Positions 24,852-36,955 of a stretch of 64,000 nucleotides of DNA are shown here, piece by piece. The position numbers were made by a program, and so were the translations under genes. This DNA comes from Sordariomycetes sp. S80-01Y. Taxonomy: Eukaryota > Ascomycota > Sordariomycetes. Numbering within the stretch: position 1 is the stretch's first letter; every line of letters begins with the position of its first letter. The notes below the pieces were generated by a model. It did no database searches, was not told the origin of the DNA, and worked only from the letters and a program-made list of their open reading frames with translations. The stretch lies in NCBI GenBank assembly GCA_037042185.1, contig JAXQJY010000032.1:1302001-1366000 (forward strand), read 5' to 3'.

Positions 24852-27700
24852 ATGGCTCAAGATAGCGACAAGCCCACGTCGGCGGACAAGGGCAAGGGCA
24901 AGGCTCCCGAGACTGAAAATGACGACAAGCCTGTGGTTAATGGCAAGAAAGATGAAGGCAAGAAGGATGGTAAGCATGCATCTACGGTCACTGTCCCCGT
25001 TTAATGCTGACGCTTCCTAGCTGCGGAGGAGGAGCTCAGCGAGGAGGACCAGCAGCTCAAAAACGAGCTGGACATGATGGTCGAGCGCTTGACAGTAAGA
25101 CTCACTCTGAAGATGGCACCATTCCAGTAGCTGACTTTTGCAGGAAACAAACAAGGACCTATACAAGAGCGCCCTCGAAGCCATGAAGACCTCGATCAAG
25201 ACCTCGACGTCATCCATGACCGCAGTACCAAAACCACTCAAGTTCCTGCGCCCACACTACGAAACTTTGACGAAGCTTTACGAAGAATGGCCCGAAAGCG
25301 ACGACAAGACTTCTCTGGCGGATGTTCTCTCGGTGATTGGCATGACCTACTCGGACGAGGACAGGCAAGACACATTAAAGTACCGCCTGCTGGCGCCTTC
25401 GTCGGACATCATCTCTTGGGGTCACGAATACGTGAGGCACTTGGCGCTGGAAATTGGTGAAGTGCACGCAAAGAGGATTGCGGAGGACCAGCCAACTAAG
25501 GATCTGGTGGACCTCGCGCTGATACTGGTGCCGCAGTTCATCAAGACCAATGCAGAGGCCGATGCTGTGGACTTGATGAGCGAGTTGGAAATCATCGAGG
25601 AGATTCCCAAGTACGTCGACGACGAGACTTTCTCGCGGGTCTGCTTGTATATGGTCAGCATGGTCAACCTCCTCACATACCCCGACAACGAGACCTTCCT
25701 CCGCACCGCCCACGAGATCTACATCCAGCACAAGCAGTACACCAACGCTATGGTGTTGGCTATCCGCCTGCACGACGAAGAGCTTATCGAGGCTGACTAC
25801 AAGGCGACCGACGACCCTGCTTTAAAGAACCAGCTCGCTTTCCTGATCGCGCGGCAGAAGATCGTGTTGGAATCTATGGAGCCAGAAGACGAGCAAGAGC
25901 TGGAGTGTCTCGGTAACGTTCGTTTGCCTGAGCACTTCAAGAGCCTGGGCAAGGAGCTGAACATTCTGGAGCCTAAGTCTACTGAGGACATCTACAAGAG
26001 CCACCTGGAGAGCAGTCGAGTTGCTGGTATGACCAACCTTGATTCTGCCAGGCACAATCTTGCTGCTGCCTTCGTCAACGGCTTCGTAAATGCTGGATTT
26101 GGCGAGGATAAGATGATGCTGGTTGATGGAGAGAAGGAGTCGTGGGTGTGGAAAACCAAGTCGGACGGCATGCTGTCAACGGTTGCCTCGCTAGGTACAC
26201 TGATGATGTGGGATGTTGAGAATGGTCTTGCCAACATCGACAAGTACACATACGCACAAGAGCCCGAGATTCAGGCTGGTGCTGCCTTGGCTATTGGTAT
26301 TATGAACTCAGGAGTTCGTCTCGACTCAGAACCTGCTCTCGCCCTGTTGGGTGATGAGAACAAGCTGAACAACCCCTCGCCTTTGGTATCAACAGCCTCG
26401 ATCATGGGTCTCGGCCTATCATACGCTGGATCCAACAAGGAGGCCCCTACTGAGATGCTTCTTCCTCTCATCACCGACTCGTCCCAGAGCATGCAAATCT
26501 CCGCCATGGCGGCGTTGTCGTGCGGTCTCATCCACGTTGGATCATCAAATGCTGAGATCTCGGGGGCTATCGTCACAACATTGATGGATGAGGAGCGTCA
26601 GAACCAGTTGACGGACAAGTGGACGCGCTTCTGCGCCCTTGGTCTTGGTTTGCTGTACTTCGGCCGCCAAGAGGAAGTTGACGTGATCTTGGAGACGCTT
26701 AAGGCTATCGACCATCCAATGGCCAAGTCGACGGCTGTTCTAGCTGAGATCTGTGCTTGGGCAGGCACTGGTGCTGTGCTCAAGATCCAGGAGCTTCTCC
26801 ACATCTGCAATGAGCACCAGGAGGAGTCAGATGAGAAGAAGGGCGATGAGCTGTTGCAGGCCTACGCTGTTCTTGGTATTGCTCTCATTGCCATGGGTGA
26901 GGATATTGGCCAGGAAATGGTACTTCGCCAATTCGGTCATCTGATGCACTACGGAGAGGCCAACATCCGCAAGGCCATTCCTCTGGCTATGGGTCTCATC
27001 AGCCCCAGCAACCCTCAGATGAAGGTCTACGACACCCTTTCAAGGTACTCTCACGACAACGATCCTGAAGTTGCCATCAATGCCATCTTCGCCATGGGTA
27101 TGCTTGGTGCAGGTACCAACAACGCGCGGTTGGCTCAACTCCTCCGTCAACTAGCCAGCTACTACCACCGCGACCAAGACGCCCTCTTTATGGTGCGCAT
27201 CGCCCAAGGCCTTCTGCACATGGGCAAGGGCACTATGTCCCTCAACCCGTTCCACACAGACCGCCAGGTTCTCTCAAGGGTAGCCGCTGCCGGTCTGCTA
27301 GCCACTTCCGTTGCGCTCATCGAGCCTAAGGAACTGGTTACTTCCAGCTCCCACTACTTGCTGTACTTCCTCGTTACCGCCATGCACCCCCGGTTCCTAG
27401 TCACTCTGGATGAGAAGCTCCAGCCGCTGAAGGTCAATGTCCGTGTTGGTCAGGCCGTCGACGTGGTTGGCCAGGCTGGCCGTCCCAAGACCATCACCGG
27501 TTGGCAAACCCAGAGCACGCCTGTTCTGCTCGGGTATGGCGAGAGAGCGGAACTCGAGGATGAGGAATATCTTAGCCTCAACAGCACGTTAGAGGGGCTG
27601 GTCATCTTGCGAAAGGTATTTTCGATCCCCTAAGCTCACTTCTGTGTGTTGCGATAGCTAACAGTTGTGGCAGAACCCTGACTGGGAAGAGGAGAGCTAG
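24852..27700 (+). CDS. RPN1: 26S proteasome regulatory subunit Rpn1
   Basis: Exons 24852-24969, 25021-25094, 25144-27615 and 27674-27700, giving 896 residues. The first exon is the usual Lys/Asp/Glu-rich leader, the second encodes the EEELSEEDQQLKNELDMMVERLT helix, and the long third exon holds the proteasome/cyclosome (PC) repeats (for example ALAIGIMNSGVR, IMGLGLSYAGSN, LGLGLLYFG, AMGLISPSNP). The last 27-nt exon gives NPDWEEES after VILRK, the expected Rpn1 end. Rpn1 is the base-lid scaffold that docks ubiquitin-like shuttle factors and Ubp6. Length and order match the family. Converges with the OPT gene, 314 bp between coding ends. Confidence 0.97.
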
Positions 27701-28014
27701 ATGGACGGGGAACAAGGTTACGGGCATCGGAGTTTGGCATGCTTGGGATGGCATATGACCAGGCTACGGTGTATAGTAATTCGATATGCTTGTAGGTCAA
27801 AACGGGTCGGAAGCATGATAGATGATCATTTTGCGTCACTCGCTCCCCCGGAAGATATGTGATGTTTAAAAAAATGTCCAGCATTCCATGGCTGTCTATT
27901 CGTAAAGTCATATGTATCCGAGATCATGTCTAATATGCTAGCTAGATGCAAGTATCGTGGGTAAAATGCAGAACGCCTTCGTGATGGGGGCTCCCAAGCC
28001 CGGTTTCCGGACAA
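27701..28014. other. Convergent 3' region between RPN1 and the OPT gene
   Basis: 314 bp, 3' ends of two convergent genes; no gene seen. Confidence 0.5.
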
Positions 28015-31000
28015 TCACCATGTGTCGGGCCCAAACGTCTGACCCTCATCCAGATTCCTGTAAGAACATGCCTGCCAGTCACACCCTTGCTTGTAAACCT
28101 CGGTGCCCCACCACTTGAAACCCTTCATAAAGCCGGGATAGATGAAGCCGAAGAAGACGATGACGATGCCGAACGCCAGGCCGCTGTCCAGTGCCGCGCT
28201 CAGGGTCATGGTATACTTGGCCCACCAGGCGCTCGCGCGCCGTTTAATCTTGTAGTTGAAGATGTAGCACACGAGGGCCCAGACGCTGAAGTTGAGGCCC
28301 GTTGCGGGCGGTATCCACGACATGGCGCCGAAGATTATGGGGAGGTTGACCTTGCGGATCAGGGAGTTGCGCCTGTGGCGGGAGTAGAGCCACAGCGGGA
28401 TCGGGAGGATGGCGCCGAGGGGGAAGCACCATACCAGCGCGCGGTATATGGCATCGGGGCCGAAAAACTCGTTGACGCCGACCACGCCCCAGAGGATGGA
28501 GCCGTTGAAGTGCACGCGGGCGATGGGGCACGTGAACCCGTTGACTGCTTCCGAGGTGCACAGACCCTTGACGTTGGAGAACATCCAGTTCAGGACGCCG
28601 ATTTGGGTGACGCTCGAGACGAGGGTCGCAACAACCTGGACGGTAAACAGGATTCGAGGCGGAATCTTCATGTAGTGTCCCAATTTGAGGTCAGAGGCGA
28701 ACTTGATGCCCTGGGCGGAAGATATGTAGCCGTAGGTCACAAACACCATGTTCGCGATAGGTCGGCCAGGGAAGACGGCGCCGCAGATTAGTTGGCAGAT
28801 GAGGTAGATGCTCGAGTGCTGGTTCGTAACGGCCATAATAATACCATTGGGTATGAAGAAGATGGCTCCGATGGCGAGGGAGAGGAGAAGCCCGTACCAG
28901 GGAAGGTGAACCGGGTAGTACTCCACTATGAACATGCCGATGGCGGCCATGGAGATGAAGGTAAGGAGGTACCAAGATATCGGCACATCGTTGTAGCGCT
29001 TCATAAGACGGCAGTGGATGTCTTCGTGGGTGAGGAGGTTCGGGATGTTAGATGTGGACTGGGAGAGTCGCGCGTGGTCTTCGTGGGCGTCGTCATCGGT
29101 GGGGCTTGGGGCAGCATCTGAAGCAGATACGGGTTGGTAGGCTGGTTTCCCTTCTTCGCGGACTTCTTGGAGAGCGCGCTGCCACTGTGTCCAGATGTCC
29201 TTACCATGCCAGCAGACGGTGTGTGTCAGCAGAGCGGCAAGACCAGCGAATTGCATGCCGTAGCTGAGCATGTATGTAATGGGGAGGAAGACGCGGCTGT
29301 AGTCTTGGTAGGCCTGTCGATCGAAGACAAATTCGGGGGTGAGGATCCGAGTGACGTTGTAGACATGACCGGTGTTGTCGAAGACCGCTGTCGAGATGAT
29401 GGGCATGTAGGACGTGTAGAGAACGTTAGCATAGTACATGATGGGCGCCACTATCCACATGACTACGGTCAAGCCCCCTATGACGTTGACCGCAGCCCAA
29501 AACGGAACGAGTAGCGGGGAGCCGATGTAGGTGACCTGAGCCCAGTCGAAGGTTAGGGGGAAGAGCCCCAGACCCGACGAGACTCCAAAGAGATTGGCGA
29601 TGACAACGTTCTTGGGGGCGAACCAGGTGATGACGTTGAAATAGCTCAACGCCGGCATCAGGAGGCCAGGAAGGAAGTAAAAGAGGAAAGCGCCCAGCCA
29701 GACGGCGTAGAAGAAGTTCCATCTGCTGATTTTCCACCCATTGGCAGGCTTGTTGTCCTGCTTGTGCAAGGTGCCGAACATGGCAGCTGACATGAGAGTA
29801 CCAGGCCAGACCATGCCGCTCGGGCGGACAAGAAATCGCCTCGTCAAGCCCGCGAAGCCATAGCCCAAGATCTGAGTCGATATCGTCAAGAGAAGCTGGT
29901 AGACTATGGGGGCTTTCTGGTTGTAGAACTTGGTCTGCTCAACGATAACATCTGTCGCAAATGCGAATCCGAAAGCGACATTACTGCTCACGTAGACGCA
30001 TGTGTGCTCTTTCTCGTTCCATCGTCCCTGGGCTAGCCAGAGCCGCCATGAGCGCTTGGTTGGGGTCTGCAGGGGGTCATCCCGCTCGCGGATGGAAGGC
30101 GTCCGCTCTCCATCGATGAACTCCTCGCCCGGATCATGTGAGCGCTTCAAAACCAAGTCCCACAGATGGCCGAGGGGGTGCACAAGCAAGAGTGCTATGA
30201 CTGGCGTGATCGCCACGCTAGGGTATCGCAAAGAGAAGAAGAGGTTAGTCGAAGAGCCAAGTATCGAGAAGAGCACCGAGAGACACCACATTCGGGGTGT
30301 GTTGATGGATAGTGTTGTATCGTCGACTGGCGGTACCGAGGCCCGCACAGCGTCGTGGGGTGAGTTCTCTTCGTACTCGTCTCTGGAGCCGGCCGACTCG
30401 TTGTCTTCCTCATCGCCCATGAGCGGGACATCATCCGACACCTCGCTCTTCCTGTCCTCGTCCACAATGCCGCCCGCCATGGGTGCTTCGGCCATACCGA
30501 AGCGGCCTTCGAGTCCCGAGACCAGCATAGCCCCGTCGAGCTCCTCTGACAGTCGTGAAGAGGACTTGGACAGCGCAGAGCGCCTGGACTGCCCACTCCT
30601 CGTAGTACCGGAAACCCTCCGCAGGGCATGTGTATCCTCGTCGTCATCTTCACCGCTCGCCGGCGACACGTTTCGGCTCGGGGTGAGGCTCACGGAGCCA
30701 TACGGGCCTTCGAGGCGGTTACCAGCGGAGGCCGAATTGAGAAAGGGTGACCGCTGATGCGAGGCCATGACGTCGTCGTACTGACCCTGCTGGTCGTCCG
30801 TGTCTTGTGCGGAAGCGACAGGATGGGCAAATGCTATCGCCTCGTCGCTATTCTCGTGGGCGGCTCCAACATGTTGATATGGAAATGCCTGGGGTGAATG
30901 TCGCAGAGATGCCTGTCGAGCTGAAGAGCCTGAGCCAAGGGGCTGCAGAGGCACGGACTGGTGCTGGTGCTGATCCTGCAGCTGCGCATGCGCCTGCGTC

Positions 31001-31089
31001 CGGGTGGATCTCGCGCCGGTTGGTGACTGTGAGGCGGACTTGGAGGAGGATTCGGTTGGACGAGGGTGGGAGAAAGACAGTCGACGCAT
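28015..31089 (-). CDS. OPT-family oligopeptide/metal-chelate transporter (Opt2-like)
   Basis: Single exon, 1,024 residues. The first ~250 are cytosolic, Ser/Gln/Asp-rich and disordered. The rest has about 14-16 hydrophobic segments of the OPT superfamily, starting with LSVLFSILGSSTNLFFSLR. The family motif region RWNEKEHTCVYVSSN is present, as is KIPPR (in GHYMKIPPRILFTVQ). The usual NPG before RWNEKEH is replaced by AQG. Opt2-type proteins sit in plasma or internal membranes and move peptides, glutathione or lipids by proton symport or are linked to membrane asymmetry; the substrate here is unknown. A (TCGCC)4 repeat lies immediately before the start codon. Divergent from the folate enzyme. 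Confidence 0.93.
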   Translation of the reverse strand: MRRLSFSHPRPTESSSKSASQSPTGARSTRTQAHAQLQDQHQHQSVPLQPLGSGSSARQASLRHSPQAFPYQHVGAAHENSDEAIAFAHPVASAQDTDDQQGQYDDVMASHQRSPFLNSASAGNRLEGPYGSVSLTPSRNVSPASGEDDDEDTHALRRVSGTTRSGQSRRSALSKSSSRLSEELDGAMLVSGLEGRFGMAEAPMAGGIVDEDRKSEVSDDVPLMGDEEDNESAGSRDEYEENSPHDAVRASVPPVDDTTLSINTPRMWCLSVLFSILGSSTNLFFSLRYPSVAITPVIALLLVHPLGHLWDLVLKRSHDPGEEFIDGERTPSIRERDDPLQTPTKRSWRLWLAQGRWNEKEHTCVYVSSNVAFGFAFATDVIVEQTKFYNQKAPIVYQLLLTISTQILGYGFAGLTRRFLVRPSGMVWPGTLMSAAMFGTLHKQDNKPANGWKISRWNFFYAVWLGAFLFYFLPGLLMPALSYFNVITWFAPKNVVIANLFGVSSGLGLFPLTFDWAQVTYIGSPLLVPFWAAVNVIGGLTVVMWIVAPIMYYANVLYTSYMPIISTAVFDNTGHVYNVTRILTPEFVFDRQAYQDYSRVFLPITYMLSYGMQFAGLAALLTHTVCWHGKDIWTQWQRALQEVREEGKPAYQPVSASDAAPSPTDDDAHEDHARLSQSTSNIPNLLTHEDIHCRLMKRYNDVPISWYLLTFISMAAIGMFIVEYYPVHLPWYGLLLSLAIGAIFFIPNGIIMAVTNQHSSIYLICQLICGAVFPGRPIANMVFVTYGYISSAQGIKFASDLKLGHYMKIPPRILFTVQVVATLVSSVTQIGVLNWMFSNVKGLCTSEAVNGFTCPIARVHFNGSILWGVVGVNEFFGPDAIYRALVWCFPLGAILPIPLWLYSRHRRNSLIRKVNLPIIFGAMSWIPPATGLNFSVWALVCYIFNYKIKRRASAWWAKYTMTLSAALDSGLAFGIVIVFFGFIYPGFMKGFKWWGTEVYKQGCDWQACSYRNLDEGQTFGPDTW

Positions 31090-31947
31090 GGCGGGGCGAG
31101 GCGAGGCGAGGCGAGCGCCGGATAGAAGAGGAGCAGAGGCTCGGGAGGTCTCAGGCTAGGAACGGACGGGGTGGGGAGGGTTCGATGGTGATCCAGACGG
31201 CGCGGGTCGATACAGCAGGGAATAGCCGACAATCACTGCTTGAAAGGACACATAAAAACATTCATTGGGAAGAAAATGGGCGAAAGATGCAAGGCGCTGC
31301 TTTAGAGGCCGTTAGCCGCGGCGGCTCGCTGCAAGTGGCATTCGTAGTGGTGCTGCGGCTGCAAACGTCGAGGCTACGGTGTTGTGCGCCTCGAGGCCAG
31401 GCTGTGGTGAGGTGCCAGTGGTGCCTGCCGGAGGCATCTGCAGTGCTTTCCAGGGTGCAATCGATCTGATTAGATGGCAGAGGCGACACAATCCCCACGC
31501 ATTCACAGCCCCCATTGTCCACTGGCCGTACTCGTCTTATTCTGACAGAGCTCCAGCGCCGCACCGAAACCTCGTCGCGCCAAGCGGAGCAGTCGGATGT
31601 TGACGCCTCTTTTGTTCTGGAAACCCACCAGATCCGCTTCAGTGCTTCTGTTGTCGTACGAGATAAAATATCGCACATGATGATGCATCATCTTAGCAAG
31701 CCGGGTGTCCACGCATTGTGGACTCGCCGGATGACGGCGCTGTGTCAGGGTTCTGCTGGGAACCTCAGCTAAGGTAAGGTAGTTAGTTCGTTGGGTAGGT
31801 GGTTTCGGTCTGACTCGGAGGGCTGCCCAGGTGGGTGGGGGCGGGGCCTGGAAGTTCAAGACATCCCAAGTCCGGTCCTCAACCCCGAATCACCACGAAT
31901 CATCCTTGCCATTGACCTCACAGTCTGCCGACGATCCGCGCAATGCC
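31090..31947. promoter_or_regulatory. Shared upstream region of the OPT gene and 5-FTHF cyclo-ligase
   Basis: 858 bp between divergent starts. It holds the TCGCC repeat and a CTAAGGTAAGGTAGTTAG word at 31769-31786. Otherwise no recognised element. Confidence 0.45.
31095..31114 (-). repeat. (TCGCC)4 tandem repeat in the OPT 5' leader
   Basis: Four perfect 5-bp units (GGCGA on the + strand) ending 5 bases before the OPT start codon at 31089, so likely within the 5' UTR. Confidence 0.85.
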
Positions 31948-32766
31948 ATGACACAAGACGCTGTAGACGCGCCCAACAGCGAGATGGCCTTGACGGCAGC
32001 CAAGAAGCAGCTGCGTGCTGCTATGAAGCAGAGGCTGTCCTCCATCTCATCTGATTCTGTCAACGCTCAGAGTATGTCTCAGCTACTGCTCCTCACTTTT
32101 GGGTCTGTTCTAATGATCATAGGCCGGAGGGTTTTCGAGGCTTTGAAACGTTTCAAGCCTTACAACGAGGCCGTGAGCATAAGCGTCTATCTCTCAATGC
32201 CAGCGGCGGAGATCCAGACCGATGCTATTGTTCGACATGCGCTCCACTCGGGGAAGCAGGTTTTCATTCCTTACCTACACAAATCGCCATTGCAGACCCC
32301 CGATACTCCTTCGAGAGTTATGGATATGGTTCTTTTGAAGGGCTTGGATGACTACGAAGGCTTGAAAAGAGACAAATGGGGCATTCCGAGTGTTGATGCA
32401 GAGACCGTCCACGAGCGCAAGCGCATTCTGGGGCGGCCTGATGTCCATCACTCAGAGTCGCCTTCGCTCGACCTAATGCTTCTGCCGGGTGTGGCTTTTG
32501 ATTTTGATTCCACGGGCGGAGTCCGGAGGCTGGGCCACGGTAGAGGATTCTACGACTTCTTCCTAAACCGTTATCTGGCACGACGAGGTCTTCACCCGGA
32601 TGATGACAGCTCGCTGCAACTGTGGGGACTTGCCCTGACAGAGCAGCTTCTCGCGGCGAACTCGGGAGAGGAGGTGCCCACTGGCCCTCAGGACCGAAGA
32701 CTCCATGGCCTGATTGCTGGGAGCGGCGAAGTGAAGGAGTCTGTGGGTGACCAGCGTGTGACATGA
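31948..32766 (+). CDS. 5-formyltetrahydrofolate cyclo-ligase
   Basis: Exons 31948-32071 and 32123-32766, 255 residues. The 51-bp intron (GTATGT...ATCATAG) is divisible by three and has no stop, so reading through would wrongly insert 17 residues; splicing gives the family sequence NAQSRRVFEALK. The start at 31948 is the first in-frame ATG; ATG at 31984 (MALTAAKKQLRAAMKQ) matches the usual N-terminus better and may be the true one. Seen motifs: the N-terminal basic helix, YLSMPAAEIQT, DLMLLPGVAFD and the nucleotide/folate loop RLGHGRGFYD. The enzyme converts 5-formyl-THF to 5,10-methenyl-THF with ATP, returning folate to one-carbon metabolism. Confidence 0.95.
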   Translation: MTQDAVDAPNSEMALTAAKKQLRAAMKQRLSSISSDSVNAQSMSQLLLLTFGSVLMIIGRRVFEALKRFKPYNEAVSISVYLSMPAAEIQTDAIVRHALHSGKQVFIPYLHKSPLQTPDTPSRVMDMVLLKGLDDYEGLKRDKWGIPSVDAETVHERKRILGRPDVHHSESPSLDLMLLPGVAFDFDSTGGVRRLGHGRGFYDFFLNRYLARRGLHPDDDSSLQLWGLALTEQLLAANSGEEVPTGPQDRRLHGLIAGSGEVKESVGDQRVT

Positions 32767-33738
32767 ACGAACAAAGGCCTTGAGGAGTTTCAACAACCTC
32801 TGAGGCGGTCAATGGCAGGCTATGTCGCGGCAGTAGAGGGCAGGACTCCTGGTCGTGGGCAAGTTGGTAGCATGTCGACCCCATTCTCAGCTCCGAGCTG
32901 TAAGTGGGAGTATTCGTCTGCTTATCTCACCCATCGCGAGAGAAGAGTTCCGGCGAAGCCCATATTGTCGACGTCTGGGCACAATGGGCGATATCGAAAT
33001 CGGCGCCGAGAGACCGACAGCTGATTCACTCCCGGGTTTCTTGAGTTGGTATCAACCTCCTCATGAAGCTTCGGGGCATAGCAGCCTGCCAGGTGGAGGG
33101 ATCAATGCCGAGGCCAGTGAATTACATGAATACAGGTCGAGGTCACGGAGCCCCGTAGAACTTTGCCCCAGAATCCTCGCTAGACTAAGAACAGCGCACT
33201 GACTTACGCACACGAATACAGAGTTCGCAAGCGAGACGTCCGAAATTACTCCTGAAATAATATCCATACCATTTAGACACTGACTCCAAGCCGTAGGGCG
33301 TTGCGATTGGAAATTCAAGTTGCCGTGTCTGATGCCTTGACCCGGAGTGGAATAACCCCTGCCGATTGCCCTGCTAACCACAATTTGCCCCGCCAGTCGT
33401 GGCTCCACATGTCATCACTTTGCAAACAAACGACGGCCGACTCCAAGGTTGAGGTGGGCTCTGTACATACGCTTTCTTTCAACGACATCCCACCTCCTTT
33501 AGCTTGCACTTATTTCGCACACGTTCGTATATCTACTCAAGCTTGTCTACCCTTTCGGCGTTGTGGGGTAGCCTGCTTCAACCTCCCTTCTGGCACGACG
33601 CCCCGCCGCCGAGTTGCGATCACCTCGACCCGAACCAGTAGCGCGTGCGCGTACTTCCTGAGCTTCCTCCAACTTCGAGTTTCTTCTTCCAAGCCTTTGT
33701 ATCCACTCGTTCGGATAAAGAAGTAACGCTCATCCGAT
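32767..33738. other. Intergenic: 3' of 5-FTHF cyclo-ligase, 5' of MTR10
   Basis: 972 bp without a recognised gene. The last ~200 bases are pyrimidine-rich (CTTTCTTTCAACGACATCC and similar) and read as the MTR10 leader. Confidence 0.5.
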
Positions 33739-36700
33739 ATGGCCAGTAACGGCGGCGAAGAGGCCTTTGCGCCTTCAGACGTCCTCGGGGCTGTTATGAC
33801 GATGCGGGGTGGGGAGCAGGACAGCAAGAAGCAGGCGCACGAGTACCTCGAAAGATTCCAGAAATCTGTATGCCCGGTCTTCAATGAATCTTCTGGACAG
33901 TAGACTGACGGCCTGCTATAGAAAGGGTCATGGGCGACCATTTTGGGTATTCTCTCTGAACAAGCTGAGCCCGAGGCAACTTTGTTCGCAGCCATCACTT
34001 TGCGCGGAAAGGTGAGAGTCACCAATCTTGGGTTCATCAATGTTGCTAACCCCAAAGATCACTTATGACCTCTCTACTCAAGTTGCGCCGAACGAGCTCG
34101 AAGCTCTCCGAACCCAGATCCTCGTCTTGCTCCAACGCTACGCTGCAGGCCCGAAGCCGATTCGAGTACAGCTCTGCGTTTGTCTGGCGATACTGGCCAT
34201 CCAGATGAAGGACTGGAACGACGTACTCGGCTCCGTTGTAGGGCAGCTCAGTAGCAGCAACGAGAGCCATGCCGCTATACTCGACTTTCTGCGGGTATTG
34301 CCTGAAGAGGTTACCGAAGGTCGAAAAATCACCTTGTCTGTACGTGGAAAGCGAAGCCAACGGCTGGGACACCCTCAACAACTTCTTGACGACCGGTCGA
34401 TATCAGCAGAGGCATGAGTCTAATACGAGCATTAGGAAGAAGACCTTGCAGTCCGGACGCAGACATTGTTGGCCGACAACGCCGATCAGGTGGTACAGCT
34501 CTTGATAAACTACGCGCAGTCATCTCGTAAGTAGAAGCGCTTTCTTTCTTTCTTCCGGGGATGCGATACTGACGTATGCAGCTGCTGCATCACAAAATCC
34601 TCAACTATTTGAATGCCTCACGTCGTGGCTAAGAGAAGTGCCTGTCGCCAACGTTGTACAGTCACCACTGCTCAACATTGTCTTCAATGGAGTGGCGAGC
34701 GATGAGTGCGCAACTGAGGCGTCAGAGTGTCTCTGTTCTATGCTGCGGGAAACAGCTGACCCCGACGAGAGCCGAGACGTGATCGAAGTACTCTTCCCTA
34801 GAGTTATTGCCCTGCAGTCGCAGATCAACCAGATCGTCGAAGAGGAGGACACAGAACGGCTCAAGGCCCTTACGAAAATCTTCGCCACCGCCGCTGAGTG
34901 CTGGGTGGTCGCAATAGCTCGGCAGCCCACGCACTTCAAACCCTTGGTGGATGCCGTACTTGAGTGCGCCGCCAGGGACAAAGAAAAGGATGTGATCGAG
35001 CATACCTTCAACTTCTGGTATGATCTGAAGCAGTTGCTTGTGTTGGAGCGCTATATTGAGAGTCGATTGGTCATGGTCGACGTCTTCTCAAAACTTGTGG
35101 ATGTTCTGGTGAGCCAGCTCCAGTACCCAACACCCGAAAGCGGCAATGAGCTTGATCTGTTCGACGGCGACCGTGAGGCCGAAGAGAAGTTCCGAGAGTT
35201 TAGGCATCAGATGGGAGATACACTGAAGGACGCATGTGAGGTTCTTGGTGTCACAGAATGCCTCAAGAAGGTACTTGCATCCATCCAAGTCTGGATGCAG
35301 AACTACGCCAGCCAGGCATCCGACAACAATGTACCCCACTGGCAGGAGCTGGAGGCCCCCCTATTCGGTGTCCGGGCGCTGGGGAAGATGGTTGACAGGC
35401 ACGAGGATATCGTGCTTCCCCAGCTCATGCCGCTGCTGGTACAAATACCGAACCATGAGAAGCTTCGATTCGCGACCATTATGGTCCTTGGTCGGTACAC
35501 TGAGTGGACTGCCGCACACCCCGAATTCCTGCAGCCTCAGTTCAGTTACATTGTGGCATCTTTCTCTGCTGAGTCGAAGGAGATTACTAGAGCTGCGGCT
35601 CTTTCGATGAAGTTTTTCTGCCAGGACTGCAGAGACCTTCTCAGTGGGCAGGTGCTGGAGCTGCAAAGCTTCTACAATCAAGTTCTCGACAAGTTGCCCC
35701 AACAGAGTCAAGAAGAGATCACCGAGGGTGTCGCCAGCGTGGTGGCTGTTCAGCCTACCACGGAAATATATGGATTGCTGAAAACCTTTGTTGATCCCCT
35801 TATGGAGCGTCTGATGACGAAGGCCAACAATGCAAAGGAGGAGGAGGGCAAGTTGGCAGTAGCCGGTAAGTCTCAGGAGCTCAATTATTTCGGTAACCCT
35901 GCTAACTCGCTTCAGATCATCTCCAACTGATCACCATTTTCATCCAAAACGTCATACCCTCGATCGCCCCCGGACAGGAGAACCCTGCTGTTAAGTACTG
36001 GCAAGAAGTTTTCCCTATCCTCTCCACGGTCTTGGACAACTTCCTTAACTTCAGCCCTATTTGCGAACGTGTCTGCCGCTGCTGGAGGAACATGATAATT
36101 TCTTATCGCACTGAGATGACGCCACTCCTTCCCGACATGGCGAATAAGCTGGCTAATGGCTTCAATGTCTCAAGAGAAGGGTGCTTCCTCTGGACGAGTG
36201 GCTCTATCTTGCGCGAGTTCAACGAAGAGCGCGAACACGTTGACCAGACCACAAGCGACAACATCTACACATTCTTCGAGGCGCAAACCACGACTTTCTT
36301 GCGCGTCATGACAGAGCTACAGCCTAAGGAGCTGCCGGACGTTATCGAGGACTTCTTCAGACTCATGATCGATGCCTTGTTGTACTACGCACAACGCCTG
36401 ATCCCCTCCCAGCTGATGACGTCCATCTTTGAGGCTTCGATCTATGCCTTGACGTTGGAGCAACGCGACCCGCTGGCGTCGACACTGCATTTCGTCAGGG
36501 ATCTACTCTCCTACGGCGGCGACAACCCGGCCACGTCTTATCGCATTCCCGAGAATGTGAAACCCCAGCTTGAGGATGTGGTGAAGGGCCTCCTCTTACG
36601 GAATGGGCAGAATCTGACGAAGCAAGTACTTGCGGGGATGATGATTACATTTCCGCGCGACTGTTTCGCGGACGGAAGTGGCGTCCTGCTCGCACTGTTC

Positions 36701-36955
36701 CAGTTGCTACCGGAGCAGACTACGGAGTGGGTAGCGCAGACCATCCAGATGCTCCCTCAAGGCACGGTCTCGCCACCGGAGGCAGAACGCCTCATGTTCA
36801 AGATCAAAGAGAAGCTATCGAACCCAGAAGCGGGAGGTGTCAGGGCCGTACGCGTGCTTCTGCAGGACTTCACCAACACATATAGACGTCGAAACATCGC
36901 CCCTCGTGACGGCCTGGGCCAGCTCGAAGCCGCCCGCTTCCAGTTCTCTGGATGA
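33739..36955 (+). CDS. MTR10: Importin-beta family nuclear import receptor Mtr10/transportin-3
   Basis: Six exons: 33739-33867, 33922-34011, 34058-34339, 34436-34526, 34582-35865 and 35916-36955, giving 971 residues, about the length of yeast Mtr10. All junctions keep frame. Seen in order: the N-terminal importin helices (DSKKQAHEYLERFQKS, WATILGIL, LFAAITLRGK), QLCVCLAILAIQMKDW, then HEAT repeats through ATIMVLGRYTEWTAAHPEFL, FKDL-like CQDCRDLL, and VLLQDFTNTYRRRN near the end. Mtr10/TNPO3 imports SR-type shuttling mRNA-binding proteins such as Npl3 and affects mRNA and tRNA traffic through nuclear pores. Converges with the acetyltransferase-like gene, 429 bp between coding ends. Confidence 0.96.
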
